Shown: positions 8,238-16,975 of the stretch, one piece after another
Layout of the letters: every line of letters begins with the position of its first letter
Position numbering within the stretch: position 1 is the first letter of the stretch
Origin: Yokenella regensburgei ATCC 49455
Lineage (GTDB): Bacteria; Pseudomonadota; Gammaproteobacteria; Enterobacterales; Enterobacteriaceae
Assembly: GCF_000735455.1 (NCBI RefSeq)
Contig: NZ_JMPS01000087.1
Location: 1-64,000, forward strand
DNA: 64,000 nt
Direction of reading: 5' to 3'
Notes under the pieces: model-generated
What the model was told of the DNA's origin: nothing
Seen by the model: only the letters and a program-made list of their open reading frames with translations
Databases searched by the model: none
Program-made: the position numbers and the translations under genes

Positions 8238-8696
8238 ATGGAACTGACCACACGCACACTCCCGGCGCGCAAGCACATTGCGCTGGTGGCACACGATCAC
8301 TGCAAAGAGATGCTGTTGAAATGGGTGGAGCGTCACCGCGCACTGCTCGAAAAGCACGAGCTGTCTGCCACCGGTACCACCGGCAACTTGATTCAGCGCG
8401 CCACCGGCCTGAACGTGAACGCCATGCTGAGCGGCCCGATGGGTGGAGACCAGCAGGTCGGTGCGAAAATTTCGGAAGGGAAAATTGATGTGCTGATTTT
8501 CTTCTGGGATCCGCTGAACGCGGTGCCGCACGATCCGGATGTAAAAGCGCTTCTGCGTCTGGCAACCGTCTGGAATATTCCGGTCGCTACTAACCTCTCC
8601 ACCGCCGATTTCATTATCCAGGCGCCAAACTTCAACGATCCGGTCGATATCCTGATCCCGGATTACCCGCGTTATCTCGCCGAGCGACTGAAATAG
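8238..8696 (+). CDS. mgsA: Methylglyoxal synthase
   Basis: MgsA converts dihydroxyacetone phosphate to methylglyoxal and phosphate, a glycolytic bypass used when phosphate is scarce. The protein is 152 residues, identical in length to E. coli MgsA. Catalytic Asp71 sits in [11 protein letters not shown] and His98 and Asp101 in AVPHDPD; the phosphate-binding TGTTGN loop is at 45-50. It is convergent with helD, with a 26-bp palindrome between the two stops. Confidence 0.98.
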   Translation: MELTTRTLPARKHIALVAHDHCKEMLLKWVERHRALLEKHELSATGTTGNLIQRATGLNVNAMLSGPMGGDQQVGAKISEGKIDVLIFFWDPLNAVPHDPDVKALLRLATVWNIPVATNLSTADFIIQAPNFNDPVDILIPDYPRYLAERLK

Positions 8697-8701
8697 TCAT
8701 G

Positions 8702-8727
8702 GCGCTGACGCCCGCGGGCGTCAGCGC
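8702..8727. repeat. 26-bp perfect palindrome between mgsA and helD
   Basis: Eleven-base arms GCGCTGACGCC (8702-8712) and GGCGTCAGCGC (8717-8727) flank CGCG, itself self-complementary. It lies between the convergent stops of mgsA (8696) and helD (8732). The transcript would form a very stable hairpin, but neither strand shows a T-run, so it is a weak intrinsic terminator at best; it may block 3' exonucleases. Confidence 0.7.
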
Positions 8728-8731
8728 TGCG

Positions 8732-10786
8732 CTAGGGTTTACGTACCACCGGTACTGAAAGATCTTTTAAAATCTCCACGAACGAAGATGGCTCCTCTTT
8801 GTTGTAAAGCAGCCAGACTCGCTGACGGGCGCGGGTTAATGCGACATACAGCAGACGACGCTCTTCGGCGTCCGGGAAGTCTTCCGGTTGCGGCAATAAC
8901 GCCTGCTCCATCACCGATTCACGCGCCGGTGCCGGGAACGCATCCTGCCCCTCTTTCAGCCCAACAATAATCACGTAATCCGCCTGCTGCCCTTTACTGG
9001 CGTGAATAGTCATGAAATCTAACTGCAGCTTCGGCCAGCGGGTGGCCGCTTTTTCAAGACTTGCGGGCTTCAGGTGGTGATAGCGTGCCAGCACCAGAAT
9101 TCGCTCATCCGGGGTGGCATAGCCGCTGAGCTTATCAAGCAGCGCGTCGAGCTGGTCGTCCGCCATCAGCGTGACGGCCTTTTTATCCCCGGCGCTCAGG
9201 CTGTTCAACGGCTTCGCCAGCTGGTGCGGGTTCTGCTGCACAAAGCGGTTAGCGATTTCGCCAATCCGCCCGTTGAAGCGGTAGGTGGTATCCAGCGCGC
9301 AGCTATCGCCTTCACCAAAGTAATGGTTGAAGGCGGTCGTCAGCGAGAGCTGAGCCCCGCTGAAACGGTAAATAGCCTGCCAGTCATCACCCACGGCAAA
9401 CAGCGTGGTGCGCGAGTTCTGCTTACGCAGTGCCGCCAGCAGTGCCGCACGCTGCGGTGAAATATCCTGGAACTCATCCACCAGGATGTGCTTCCACGGG
9501 CTGACAAAGCGCCCTTTCTCCAGCACGCTTATCGCCTGATGAATTAGGCCGGAGAAATCGACGGCGTTTTCTGTTTTCAGCGCCGTTTTCCATGCTTTCA
9601 ATAGCGGTGCCATGAGCTTAACGCGTTTACCGAACAGCGTTTTCACCTCTTCAGGTGCGCCCTCAATCATTTCCGCCTGCGAGCCACCGTGCATACGCAT
9701 CAGGCTCACCCAACGATCGAGCCGCCCCCCCATGCGCCGAGCCAGCTTCTCGTCCTGCCAGTACTGGCCTTCAGGCAGGTTCCAGCCCATCTCTTCCTCA
9801 AGCCACAGGCGCCAGCCGTTAGCCTGAGCTTTTTTCTCACCGCACTGTTGCTGCCAGGTTTTTACCAGCAGCGCCTGGCGGGCTTTACTGTCGTTTTCAA
9901 GCTTACTGATAGCAGGGACTTTTTTGCTACCCTGCTGAATAATGTGCAGCGCCAGCGAATGGAACGTTCTGGCGCTGATGGCATCGGTATTCAGGCGCTC
10001 GCGAATACGATCGTCCATCTCTTGCGCTGCCTGGCGGCCAAACGCCAGCAGGAGGATTTGATCGGCGGCAGCTTCCCCCCGCGTCAGTAGCCAACCAGCG
10101 CGAGCGACCAGCACCGATGTTTTACCGCTACCCGCCCCCGCCAGTACCAGCACCGACTGCTCGCCGTTTACCACCGCCCGCGCCTGCGCCGGATTCAGCG
10201 GTGAAGATTCAATGTTGGCGAAAAACGCCGAGTATTGCGTCAGCATTGCATCGGTAAAGGCCTGGTTATGCTTCAGGCGGCTGCGTTCAATATCTTTAAG
10301 CCATCCCTGACACTGCTGCCACAGCTCGCGGCAGTTGTCGAAGTCATTCAGCCTGCCAACCGGGATCGGCAGCGCCTGCAGGGCCAGCAAAATTTTTTCG
10401 CGGATCCCCTGCAACGCCTGGCGAGTAAGCCATTTACCTTCGGCGCTAAAGCGAGAAATCTCCGCTAATTGCTGCTCCAGTACGCCGGCCGCAATGCCAC
10501 TCATCTCTTCTCCCCACTGTTCCCAGAGAGAATTAAGATGATGATGGAAGCGTTGGGTTTCTGCCCATTCGGTGCCGTGCAGGCGGACGACTTTATTTTC
10601 CGGCAGGACGAACTCCAGTTCGCCCCATACCAGCCCGCGTTTGCACTGAATCGACAGCAATTGATTAAAAGGAATGAGAAATTCGTGGCGATCGCCAGAG
10701 ACTTTCACCCCAGCATTGAGGATTTCGACCCGATCGTAAGGGTGCTGCGCCATGCGCTTGCCCAGTGTTGTTGCTTTTAGTTCCAT
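8732..10786 (-). CDS. helD: DNA helicase IV
   Basis: HelD is a superfamily 1 3'-to-5' DNA helicase of the UvrD/Rep type, linked in E. coli to RecF-pathway recombination. The 684-residue product (MELKATTLGKRMAQHPYDR ... VPVVRKP) has exactly the E. coli length. Motifs in order are Walker A AGAGSGKTSVL near residue 215, LVDEFQDISPQRAALL (motif II), VGDDWQAIYRFSG (motif III), TIHASKGQQADYVI (motif V) and YVALTRARQRVW (motif VI). The start at 10786 gives the family N-terminus; an upstream in-frame start would add 23 unrelated residues. It is divergent from yccF. Confidence 0.97.
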   Translation of the reverse strand: MELKATTLGKRMAQHPYDRVEILNAGVKVSGDRHEFLIPFNQLLSIQCKRGLVWGELEFVLPENKVVRLHGTEWAETQRFHHHLNSLWEQWGEEMSGIAAGVLEQQLAEISRFSAEGKWLTRQALQGIREKILLALQALPIPVGRLNDFDNCRELWQQCQGWLKDIERSRLKHNQAFTDAMLTQYSAFFANIESSPLNPAQARAVVNGEQSVLVLAGAGSGKTSVLVARAGWLLTRGEAAADQILLLAFGRQAAQEMDDRIRERLNTDAISARTFHSLALHIIQQGSKKVPAISKLENDSKARQALLVKTWQQQCGEKKAQANGWRLWLEEEMGWNLPEGQYWQDEKLARRMGGRLDRWVSLMRMHGGSQAEMIEGAPEEVKTLFGKRVKLMAPLLKAWKTALKTENAVDFSGLIHQAISVLEKGRFVSPWKHILVDEFQDISPQRAALLAALRKQNSRTTLFAVGDDWQAIYRFSGAQLSLTTAFNHYFGEGDSCALDTTYRFNGRIGEIANRFVQQNPHQLAKPLNSLSAGDKKAVTLMADDQLDALLDKLSGYATPDERILVLARYHHLKPASLEKAATRWPKLQLDFMTIHASKGQQADYVIIVGLKEGQDAFPAPARESVMEQALLPQPEDFPDAEERRLLYVALTRARQRVWLLYNKEEPSSFVEILKDLSVPVVRKP

Positions 10787-10908
10787 GTCTTGCCAAATCC
10801 CGGCCATATTGGTTATTACCAGTTTAACCGCCAGATACCAGGTGCTCCAGCGCAAAAAAACGTTACAATTGCCGTGTCTGAATAATTTTAAGGAAGAACA
10901 GAGGGTTT

Positions 10909-11355
10909 ATGCGTACCGTTCTGAATATTTTGAATTTTATCCTGGGTGGTTTCGCGACGACGCTCGGCTGGCTGCTGGCGACGGTGGTCAGTATTGTGCT
11001 CATCGTCACACTCCCCCTGACCCGTTCCTGCTGGGAAATTACCAAACTGTCGCTTCTGCCGTACGGCAATGAAGCTATCCACGTCGACGAACTGAACCCG
11101 GAGAGCAAGAGCAGCCTGATGAACGCAGGTGGAACATTGTTGAACATCTTCTGGTTCGTCATCTTCGGCTGGTGGCTGTGCATCATGCATATTTTTGCCG
11201 GTATCGCCCAGTGCCTGACCATCATTGGTATCCCGGTGGGTATCGCCAATTTCAAAATTGCCGCGATTGCCTTGTGGCCGGTGGGCCGCCGCGTCGTGAC
11301 CGTTGAAACAGCCCGCGCCGCGCGTGAAGCCAACGCACGTCGTCGTTTCCAATAA
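10909..11355 (+). CDS. yccF: Inner-membrane protein YccF
   Basis: The 148-residue protein has the YccF (DUF307) layout: a first span near residues 5-30, a soluble stretch around 40-65 (the NPESKSSLMNAGG region), then two further spans near 68-110. E. coli YccF is also 148 residues. Function is unknown in the family. It is 18 bases upstream of yccS, so the two are probably cotranscribed, and divergent from helD. Confidence 0.93.
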   Translation: MRTVLNILNFILGGFATTLGWLLATVVSIVLIVTLPLTRSCWEITKLSLLPYGNEAIHVDELNPESKSSLMNAGGTLLNIFWFVIFGWWLCIMHIFAGIAQCLTIIGIPVGIANFKIAAIALWPVGRRVVTVETARAAREANARRRFQ

Positions 11356-11373
11356 TCTGGACTGATTACCAAT

Positions 11374-13515
11374 ATGCTAAGCCCGTTGCTTCGCCGCTAT
11401 ACATGGAACAGTTCATGGCTGTACAACGTCCGGATTTTCATCGCCCTGTGCGGCACCACCGCGCTACCGTGGTGGCTCGGTGAGGTCAAGCTGACCATAC
11501 CACTGACCCTCGGCGTGGTGGCTGCGGCGCTGGCCGATCTTGACGATCGTCTGGCTGGTCGTTTGCGTAACCTGGTCATCACCCTGATCTGCTTTTTTAT
11601 TGCCTCGGCCTCGGTAGAGCTGCTCTTTCCCTGGCCATGGTTGTTCGCCCTCGGCCTCACCCTTTCAACCAGCGGATTTATTCTGCTTGGTGGTCTTGGC
11701 CAGCGCTACGCCACCATCGCCTTTGGTGCGTTACTGATTGCCATTTACACCATGCTCGGCGTATCGCTCTATGAGCACTGGTATCAACAACCTTTATATC
11801 TGTTGGCCGGTGCGGTCTGGTATAACGTGCTGACGCTGACCGGGCACCTCATCTTTCCCATTCGTCCGCTGCAGGACAACCTCGCCCGCAGCTATGAACA
11901 GCTCGCACACTATCTGGAGCTTAAATCCCGTCTGTTCGACCCGGATATTGAAACCGAAAGCGAAGCACCGGTGTACGAACTGGCGCTGGCAAACGGCCAG
12001 GTGATGGCCACGCTCCACCAGACCAAGGCGTCGCTGCTCACCCGTCTGCGCGGCGATCGTGGCCAGCGTGGTACCCGGCGAACCCTGCACTATTACTTTG
12101 TCGCCCAGGATATTCACGAGCGGGCCAGCTCCGCGCATATTCAGTACCAGACGCTGCGCGATAGCTTCCGCTACAGCGACGTGATGTTCCGATTCCAGCG
12201 GCTTCTCTCCATGCAGTCTCAGGCCTGCCAGCAGCTGTCACGCTCAATCCTTTTGCGTACCCACTACCAGCATGACTCCCGCTTTGAGCGCGTGTTTGCC
12301 CACCTGGATTCCGCGCTCGACAGAGCACGGGCGAACGGGGTATCGGCTGAGCAGGTCAATGCCCTCGGCTATCTGCTCAATAACCTGCGGGCCATAGATG
12401 CTCAGCTGGCAACCATCGAATCTGAACAGGCACAGAACCAGCCGCGCAGTGAGACGGAAAACCTGCTCGCCGACGACCGACTGCACGGATTCAGTGATAT
12501 CCGTTCGCGCCTGGGCCGTAACATGGCCCCGGAATCCGCGCTGTTCCGCCATGCGGTGCGCATGTCGCTGGTGCTGTGCGCGGGTTATGCCATCATCCAG
12601 TTTACCGGGATGCATCATGGCTACTGGATCCTGCTGACCAGCCTGTTTGTCTGTCAGCCGAACTACAACGCCACTCGTCACCGCCTGGCGCTGCGTATTA
12701 TCGGGACGCTGGTCGGGATCGCGATTGGTCTGCCGGTGTTACTGCTGGTGCCGTCCGTTGAGGGACAACTGCTGCTGATAGTGGTGACCGGGGTACTATT
12801 TTTTGCCTTCCGTAACGTGCAGTACGCCCATGCAACCATGTTCATTACCCTGCTGGTGCTGCTGTGCTTTAACCTGCTGGGGGAAGGTTTCGAAGTGGCG
12901 CTGCCGCGGGTGGTTGATACGCTCATCGGCTGTGCTATCGCCTGGGCGGCGGTCAGCTTTATCTGGCCCGACTGGCGATTCCGCAATCTGCCACGCGTAC
13001 TGGCGAGAGCGGTTGATGCTAACTGTCGCTACCTGGATGCGATTCTTGAACAGTACCATCAGGGGCGGGACAATCGCCTGTCCTATCGCATTGCGCGCCG
13101 TGACGCCTGGAATCGCGACGCGGAGCTGGCCTCGGTTATCTCGAATATGTCGACAGAGCCAAAAGTCACTCCAGAAATGAAAGAGACGGCATTTCGTCTG
13201 CTGTGTCTGAACCACACCTTTACCAGCTACATCTCTGCCCTCGGAGCACACCGGGAACAACTGACGAATCCCGAAATCCTGGCGCTGCTGGACGACGCCG
13301 TATGCTATGTCGATGATGCTTTTCATCATATGCCGGCTGACGAAGCGCGAGTACAGCAGGCCCTTGCAGGCCTGATGCAGCGTATCCATCACCTGGAGCC
13401 ACACGCGGACAGTAAAGAGCCGCTGGTACTCCAGCAAGTTGGGCTACTGGTTACTCTTCTGCCTGAAATATGTCGTCTTCAGCAGCAGGTGGCTCCTCTG
13501 GAGCCGGGTATTTAA
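11374..13515 (+). CDS. yccS: FUSC-family inner-membrane protein YccS
   Basis: The 713-residue protein belongs to the fusaric acid resistance-like (FUSC/YccS) family. There are two clusters of membrane spans, roughly residues 20-165 and 395-530, separated by a cytoplasmic helical domain with a second one at the C-terminus. The family includes the AaeB aromatic-acid efflux component, but YccS itself has no assigned substrate. It lies 18 bases after yccF. Its last 65 bases overlap the 3' end of the convergent sxy gene, so each C-terminus is constrained by the other. Confidence 0.93.
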   Translation: MLSPLLRRYTWNSSWLYNVRIFIALCGTTALPWWLGEVKLTIPLTLGVVAAALADLDDRLAGRLRNLVITLICFFIASASVELLFPWPWLFALGLTLSTSGFILLGGLGQRYATIAFGALLIAIYTMLGVSLYEHWYQQPLYLLAGAVWYNVLTLTGHLIFPIRPLQDNLARSYEQLAHYLELKSRLFDPDIETESEAPVYELALANGQVMATLHQTKASLLTRLRGDRGQRGTRRTLHYYFVAQDIHERASSAHIQYQTLRDSFRYSDVMFRFQRLLSMQSQACQQLSRSILLRTHYQHDSRFERVFAHLDSALDRARANGVSAEQVNALGYLLNNLRAIDAQLATIESEQAQNQPRSETENLLADDRLHGFSDIRSRLGRNMAPESALFRHAVRMSLVLCAGYAIIQFTGMHHGYWILLTSLFVCQPNYNATRHRLALRIIGTLVGIAIGLPVLLLVPSVEGQLLLIVVTGVLFFAFRNVQYAHATMFITLLVLLCFNLLGEGFEVALPRVVDTLIGCAIAWAAVSFIWPDWRFRNLPRVLARAVDANCRYLDAILEQYHQGRDNRLSYRIARRDAWNRDAELASVISNMSTEPKVTPEMKETAFRLLCLNHTFTSYISALGAHREQLTNPEILALLDDAVCYVDDAFHHMPADEARVQQALAGLMQRIHHLEPHADSKEPLVLQQVGLLVTLLPEICRLQQQVAPLEPGI

Positions 13516-14116
13516 TCCCCGGTAATGCATGTACCCAATCCATCAGCTCCTGGCGCCTTTGCGCCGGGAGCGCCGCGGCATGCAGTCCATGAATTGCACC
13601 TTCCAGCGCAAACAGCAAACTGATACTGATCCCCTTTCTCCGTTCCCGCAGCTTAAGCCAGCACAGTTGTGCACCAAGCGAACACAGCATTCGCTGATCC
13701 TCTATCCCGGCATCCAGCAGCATTAGCTCCGTATGGAACGAGATATTGGGCAAATGCCGCAGCTGCCGCTTGTCCTGACGCTTTTGTTTCTCTCGCTGTG
13801 CATCGCGCAGTGAGTGACCCGATAAATGCAGCAGAAGCCCGGTATTACGCCATAGCGCTTCGCCAACGTGGAAATAGTTGAGCAGGATGGGCCTTCCTCG
13901 CTTAACCAGTGTGAGTAGCGGTGAAGGATTTTCGACCTGATAGGTCGCACTTTGCTCACATACCCGCAGATATAGTTCCCCCTCCGCGACCATGGCAAAA
14001 ACGGTATCCTCAATAGCCAGGCTATAGCCGCCAAACAGCGCCCGATATTCAATCACCCCCAGTGGCGACAGGTATTCCTGCGACTGATGGATCTTCTTAT
14101 ATGTCATATCTTTCAT
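13451..14116 (-). CDS. sxy: Competence regulator Sxy/TfoX
   Basis: Sxy (TfoX) acts with CRP to turn on the CRP-S promoters of DNA-uptake genes. The 221-residue protein has the N-terminal TfoX domain (YKKIHQSQEYLSPLGVIEYRALFGGYSLAI) and the C-terminal TfoX domain (LPNISFHTELMLLDAGI ... ALEGAIHGLHAAALP). It is about 12 residues longer than E. coli Sxy (209), mostly through an acidic C-terminal tail (EEPPAAEDDIFQAEE) encoded in the overlap with yccS. The ATG at 14116 with AAAGGA upstream gives the family start; an in-frame upstream start would add 35 unrelated residues. Confidence 0.93.
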   Translation of the reverse strand: MKDMTYKKIHQSQEYLSPLGVIEYRALFGGYSLAIEDTVFAMVAEGELYLRVCEQSATYQVENPSPLLTLVKRGRPILLNYFHVGEALWRNTGLLLHLSGHSLRDAQREKQKRQDKRQLRHLPNISFHTELMLLDAGIEDQRMLCSLGAQLCWLKLRERRKGISISLLFALEGAIHGLHAAALPAQRRQELMDWVHALPGIKYPAPEEPPAAEDDIFQAEE

Positions 14117-14294
14117 GATTATTCCTTTGTTAATCATGCCGTTAACTGATGAATGGTGAATAGCGGATCCGTTAATCAGGAAAATAGGTAACTTCACTGC
14201 GGGCAGCAAGATGATTTTCATCCTGAGGAGGACTTCGGTGTAATTTTGCGAGACGCTTTCAGAAAATGAGGTTGATCTTTGTACTCAGTGGTAG

Positions 14295-14314
14295 TACTGT
14301 ATATTCATACAGTA
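14295..14314. promoter_or_regulatory. LexA (SOS) box of sulA
   Basis: TACTGTATATTCATACAGTA matches the LexA consensus CTGT-N8-ACAG with perfect arms and lies 22 bases upstream of the sulA start, where the E. coli box lies. It predicts strong SOS control of sulA. Confidence 0.97.
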
Positions 14315-14335
14315 ACCCACAGGGCGGGATTCACT

Positions 14336-14842
14336 ATGTATACTTCTGGATATGCAAATCATTCATCACGGGCTTCTACTTCTGCCGTTCGATCCACACG
14401 TACCACGGCGGAACCGGCTTCCGGGCTGATTAGCGAAATAGTCTACCGGGAAGACCAACCGATGATGACACAGCTACTGTTGCTTCCTTTGCTGCAACAA
14501 CTCGGTCAGCAATCTCGCTGGCAGCTGTGGCTGACACCGCAGCAAAAGCTGAGCCGTGATTGGGTTCAGGCTGCCGGGTTACCGCTGACTAAAGTTATGC
14601 AGATTAGCCAGATGTCACCGTGCCATACGCTGGAGTCGATGATCCGTGCATTACGCACCGGTAACTATAGTGTAGTGATTGGCTGGCTGAGCGACGAATT
14701 AACAGAAGAAGAACATTCCCGCCTGGTTTTAGCTGCCGAAGAAGGGAACGCGATGGGCTTTATCATGCGACCGGTGAGTGCAAGTCCTACAGCCACGAGA
14801 CAGCTAAATGGTCTAAAAATTCACTCAAACTTGTATCATTGA
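14336..14842 (+). CDS. sulA: SOS cell-division inhibitor SulA
   Basis: SulA binds FtsZ and blocks ring assembly during the SOS response; it is degraded by Lon. The 168-residue protein (169 in E. coli) has a variable N-terminus and the conserved core from [28 protein letters not shown] to [10 protein letters not shown], the Lon-recognised C-terminus. The ATG at 14336 matches the E. coli start and lies just behind the LexA box. It precedes ompA on the same strand, as in E. coli. Confidence 0.97.
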   Translation: MYTSGYANHSSRASTSAVRSTRTTAEPASGLISEIVYREDQPMMTQLLLLPLLQQLGQQSRWQLWLTPQQKLSRDWVQAAGLPLTKVMQISQMSPCHTLESMIRALRTGNYSVVIGWLSDELTEEEHSRLVLAAEEGNAMGFIMRPVSASPTATRQLNGLKIHSNLYH

Positions 14843-15195
14843 GTGAAATTAAGATTATTCCTGGAAAATTTTTTCGCTTTTTATTGACCAGACACCGCTC
14901 CGACCAGATCGGGCGGCGAGGCTTGTGCGGCGCGGTTTCCGGCATTTTATGCTGAACAAAAAAGCAACATAAATGTTAATTTTTGTGTACACAACCTCTT
15001 TTTTTTCATATGCCTGACAGAGTTCACACTTGTAAGTTTCCAACTACGTTGTAGACTTTACATCGCCAGGGGTGACCGGCTTACGCCGCTATTAACGGCA
15101 TAGTTATTAACAAGTCACGCTCCCGGTGTAAGGATTTAACCGTGAATTTCGATGTATCTTCATGGCGATTTTTGGATGATAACGAGGCGCAAAAA
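14843..15195 (+). promoter_or_regulatory. ompA promoter and long 5' leader
   Basis: No gene lies in this 353-base gap. The segment from about 15015 to 15070 matches the E. coli ompA promoter region, with a TAGACT -10 at 15052-15057. Transcription from about 15064 would give a leader of about 130 bases, the length of the E. coli ompA leader, whose 5' stem-loops stabilise the mRNA. The ribosome-binding region ACGAGGCGCAAAAA is the target of the MicA small RNA in E. coli. An in-frame upstream ATG at 15142 is inside the leader and is not the start. Confidence 0.8.
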
Positions 15196-16248
15196 ATGAA
15201 AAAGACAGCTATCGCGATTGCAGTGGCACTGGCTGGCTTCGCTACCGTAGCGCAGGCCGCTCCGAAAGATAACACCTGGTATGCAGGTGGTAAGCTGGGT
15301 TGGTCCCAGTTCCATGACACTGGCTGGTACAACAGCAACCTGAACAACGACGGTCCGACCCACTCAAGCCAACTGGGCGCTGGTGCGTTCGGTGGTTACC
15401 AGGTTAACCCGTACGTTGGTTTCGAAATGGGTTACGACTGGCTGGGCCGTATGCCTTACAAAGGCGACACCGTTAACGGCGCATTCAAAGCTCAGGGCGT
15501 TCAGCTGACCGCTAAACTGGGTTACCCGATCACTGACGATCTGGACATCTACACCCGTCTGGGTGGTATGGTATGGCGCGCTGACTCCAGCAACAACATT
15601 GCTGGCGACAACCACGACACCGGCGTTTCTCCGGTATTCGCTGGTGGTGTTGAGTGGGCTGTTACCCGTGACATCGCTACCCGTCTGGAATACCAGTGGG
15701 TTAACAACATCGGCGACGCAGGCACCACTGGTGTTCGTCCGGACAACGGCATGCTGAGCGTAGGTGTTTCCTACCGCTTTGGCCAGGGCGAGCCAGCTCC
15801 AGTAGTTGCTCCGGCTCCGGCTCCAGCTCCGGAAGTACAGACCAAGCACTTCACTCTGAAGTCTGACGTTCTGTTCAACTTCAACAAAGCGACCCTGAAG
15901 CCGGAAGGCCAGCAGGCGCTGGATCAGCTGTACACCCAGCTGAGCAACCTGGATCCGAAAGACGGTTCCGTAGTGGTTCTGGGCTACACTGACCGTATCG
16001 GTTCAGAGCAGTACAACCAGAAACTGTCTGAGAAACGCGCTCAGTCTGTTGTCGATTACCTGATCTCTAAAGGTATCCCGGCTAACAAGATCTCCCCGCG
16101 TGGCATGGGCGAAGCTAACCCGGTTACTGGCAGCACCTGTAACAACGTGAAAGCTCGCGCTGCACTGATCGACTGCCTGGCTCCGGATCGTCGTGTTGAG
16201 ATCGAAGTTAAAGGCATCAAAGACGTTGTAACTCAGCCAGCGGCTTAA
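15196..16248 (+). CDS. ompA: Outer-membrane protein A
   Basis: OmpA is an abundant eight-stranded outer-membrane barrel that ties the membrane to peptidoglycan. The 350-residue precursor has signal peptide [21 protein letters not shown], a barrel to about residue 195, a proline-alanine linker (APAPAPAPE) and the C-terminal OmpA-like peptidoglycan-binding domain ([12 protein letters not shown] ... [13 protein letters not shown] ... [12 protein letters not shown]). The surface loops, for example [15 protein letters not shown], differ from E. coli and resemble Enterobacter-type OmpA. Codon use is strongly biased, as expected for high expression. Confidence 0.98.
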   Translation: MKKTAIAIAVALAGFATVAQAAPKDNTWYAGGKLGWSQFHDTGWYNSNLNNDGPTHSSQLGAGAFGGYQVNPYVGFEMGYDWLGRMPYKGDTVNGAFKAQGVQLTAKLGYPITDDLDIYTRLGGMVWRADSSNNIAGDNHDTGVSPVFAGGVEWAVTRDIATRLEYQWVNNIGDAGTTGVRPDNGMLSVGVSYRFGQGEPAPVVAPAPAPAPEVQTKHFTLKSDVLFNFNKATLKPEGQQALDQLYTQLSNLDPKDGSVVVLGYTDRIGSEQYNQKLSEKRAQSVVDYLISKGIPANKISPRGMGEANPVTGSTCNNVKARAALIDCLAPDRRVEIEVKGIKDVVTQPAA

Positions 16249-16262
16249 GTTTTACGTCTATA

Positions 16263-16290
16263 AAAAAACCCCGCCATGGCGGGGTTTTTT
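16263..16290. terminator. Terminator between ompA and matP
   Basis: AAAAAACCCCGCC, AT and GGCGGGGTTTTTT form a strong hairpin with A and T runs on both sides, so it can end both ompA and the convergent matP transcript. Confidence 0.93.
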
Positions 16291-16338
16291 ATTATCTGAA
16301 TATCGGGAAAATCAGCCAGGGCTGAGTAACGCGCAGTT

Positions 16339-16791
16339 TTACTCTTTACCCAGCAGTGCCTGCAGGTCGTTCTTCAGGCTGGACATCTTGCTGGCGTACT
16401 TCTCTTTGTTTTCAGCATCCTCGATGAGTTGCACTATCGTTTCCGACAGCGTTTTCCCGCGGCGCTGTGCAAGCCCCGCCAGCCGCTGCCAGACGATAAA
16501 CTCAAGATCGATAGACTTCTTCCGCGTGTGCTGATGCTCCGCATTAAAGTGGCGCTTTCGCCTGGCGCGAATCGTCTGCTTCATGCGGTTTGCCAGCGCC
16601 GGATTCATATGCCCGGCAATCCACTCGTTCACCCGTACGGGCTCGTTTTCCAGGGTCAGCAACGTATCCACCGCTTCTTGCGCAGCGCTGGCTTCGATGT
16701 AGCGGGTGATCAGCTCACCTTCCCGGTGCTTCTTCACCAGGTACTTCCACTTCCACCCGCTTTCAAGGTTTTCTAGTTGTTGATATTTCAT
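16339..16791 (-). CDS. matP: Ter macrodomain organiser MatP
   Basis: MatP binds matS sites in the terminus region and condenses the Ter macrodomain; it interacts with ZapB and displaces MukBEF there. The 150-residue protein equals the E. coli length. Its N-terminal four-helix part ([26 protein letters not shown]) precedes the ribbon-helix-helix ([38 protein letters not shown], about residues 89-126) and a C-terminal coiled coil. It is divergent from ycbZ. A degenerate matS-like sequence lies 12 bases upstream of its start. Confidence 0.97.
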   Translation of the reverse strand: MKYQQLENLESGWKWKYLVKKHREGELITRYIEASAAQEAVDTLLTLENEPVRVNEWIAGHMNPALANRMKQTIRARRKRHFNAEHQHTRKKSIDLEFIVWQRLAGLAQRRGKTLSETIVQLIEDAENKEKYASKMSSLKNDLQALLGKE

Positions 16792-16975
16792 CGCGATCTC
16801 AGGGTGACCGTGTAACTCATTTCAGGATATCAGTTTTTTCATCTTCTGCTGAGAAGAAATCGCTTTCAGTGACGAGATGTGCGCTTGGTCATGGGATGCA
16901 ACTGCAATCTCCGTGTGATAGCGGCCAGCATGAGGTATAATCTCGCGCTTTACATCTGACTAAAAAACATCGACT

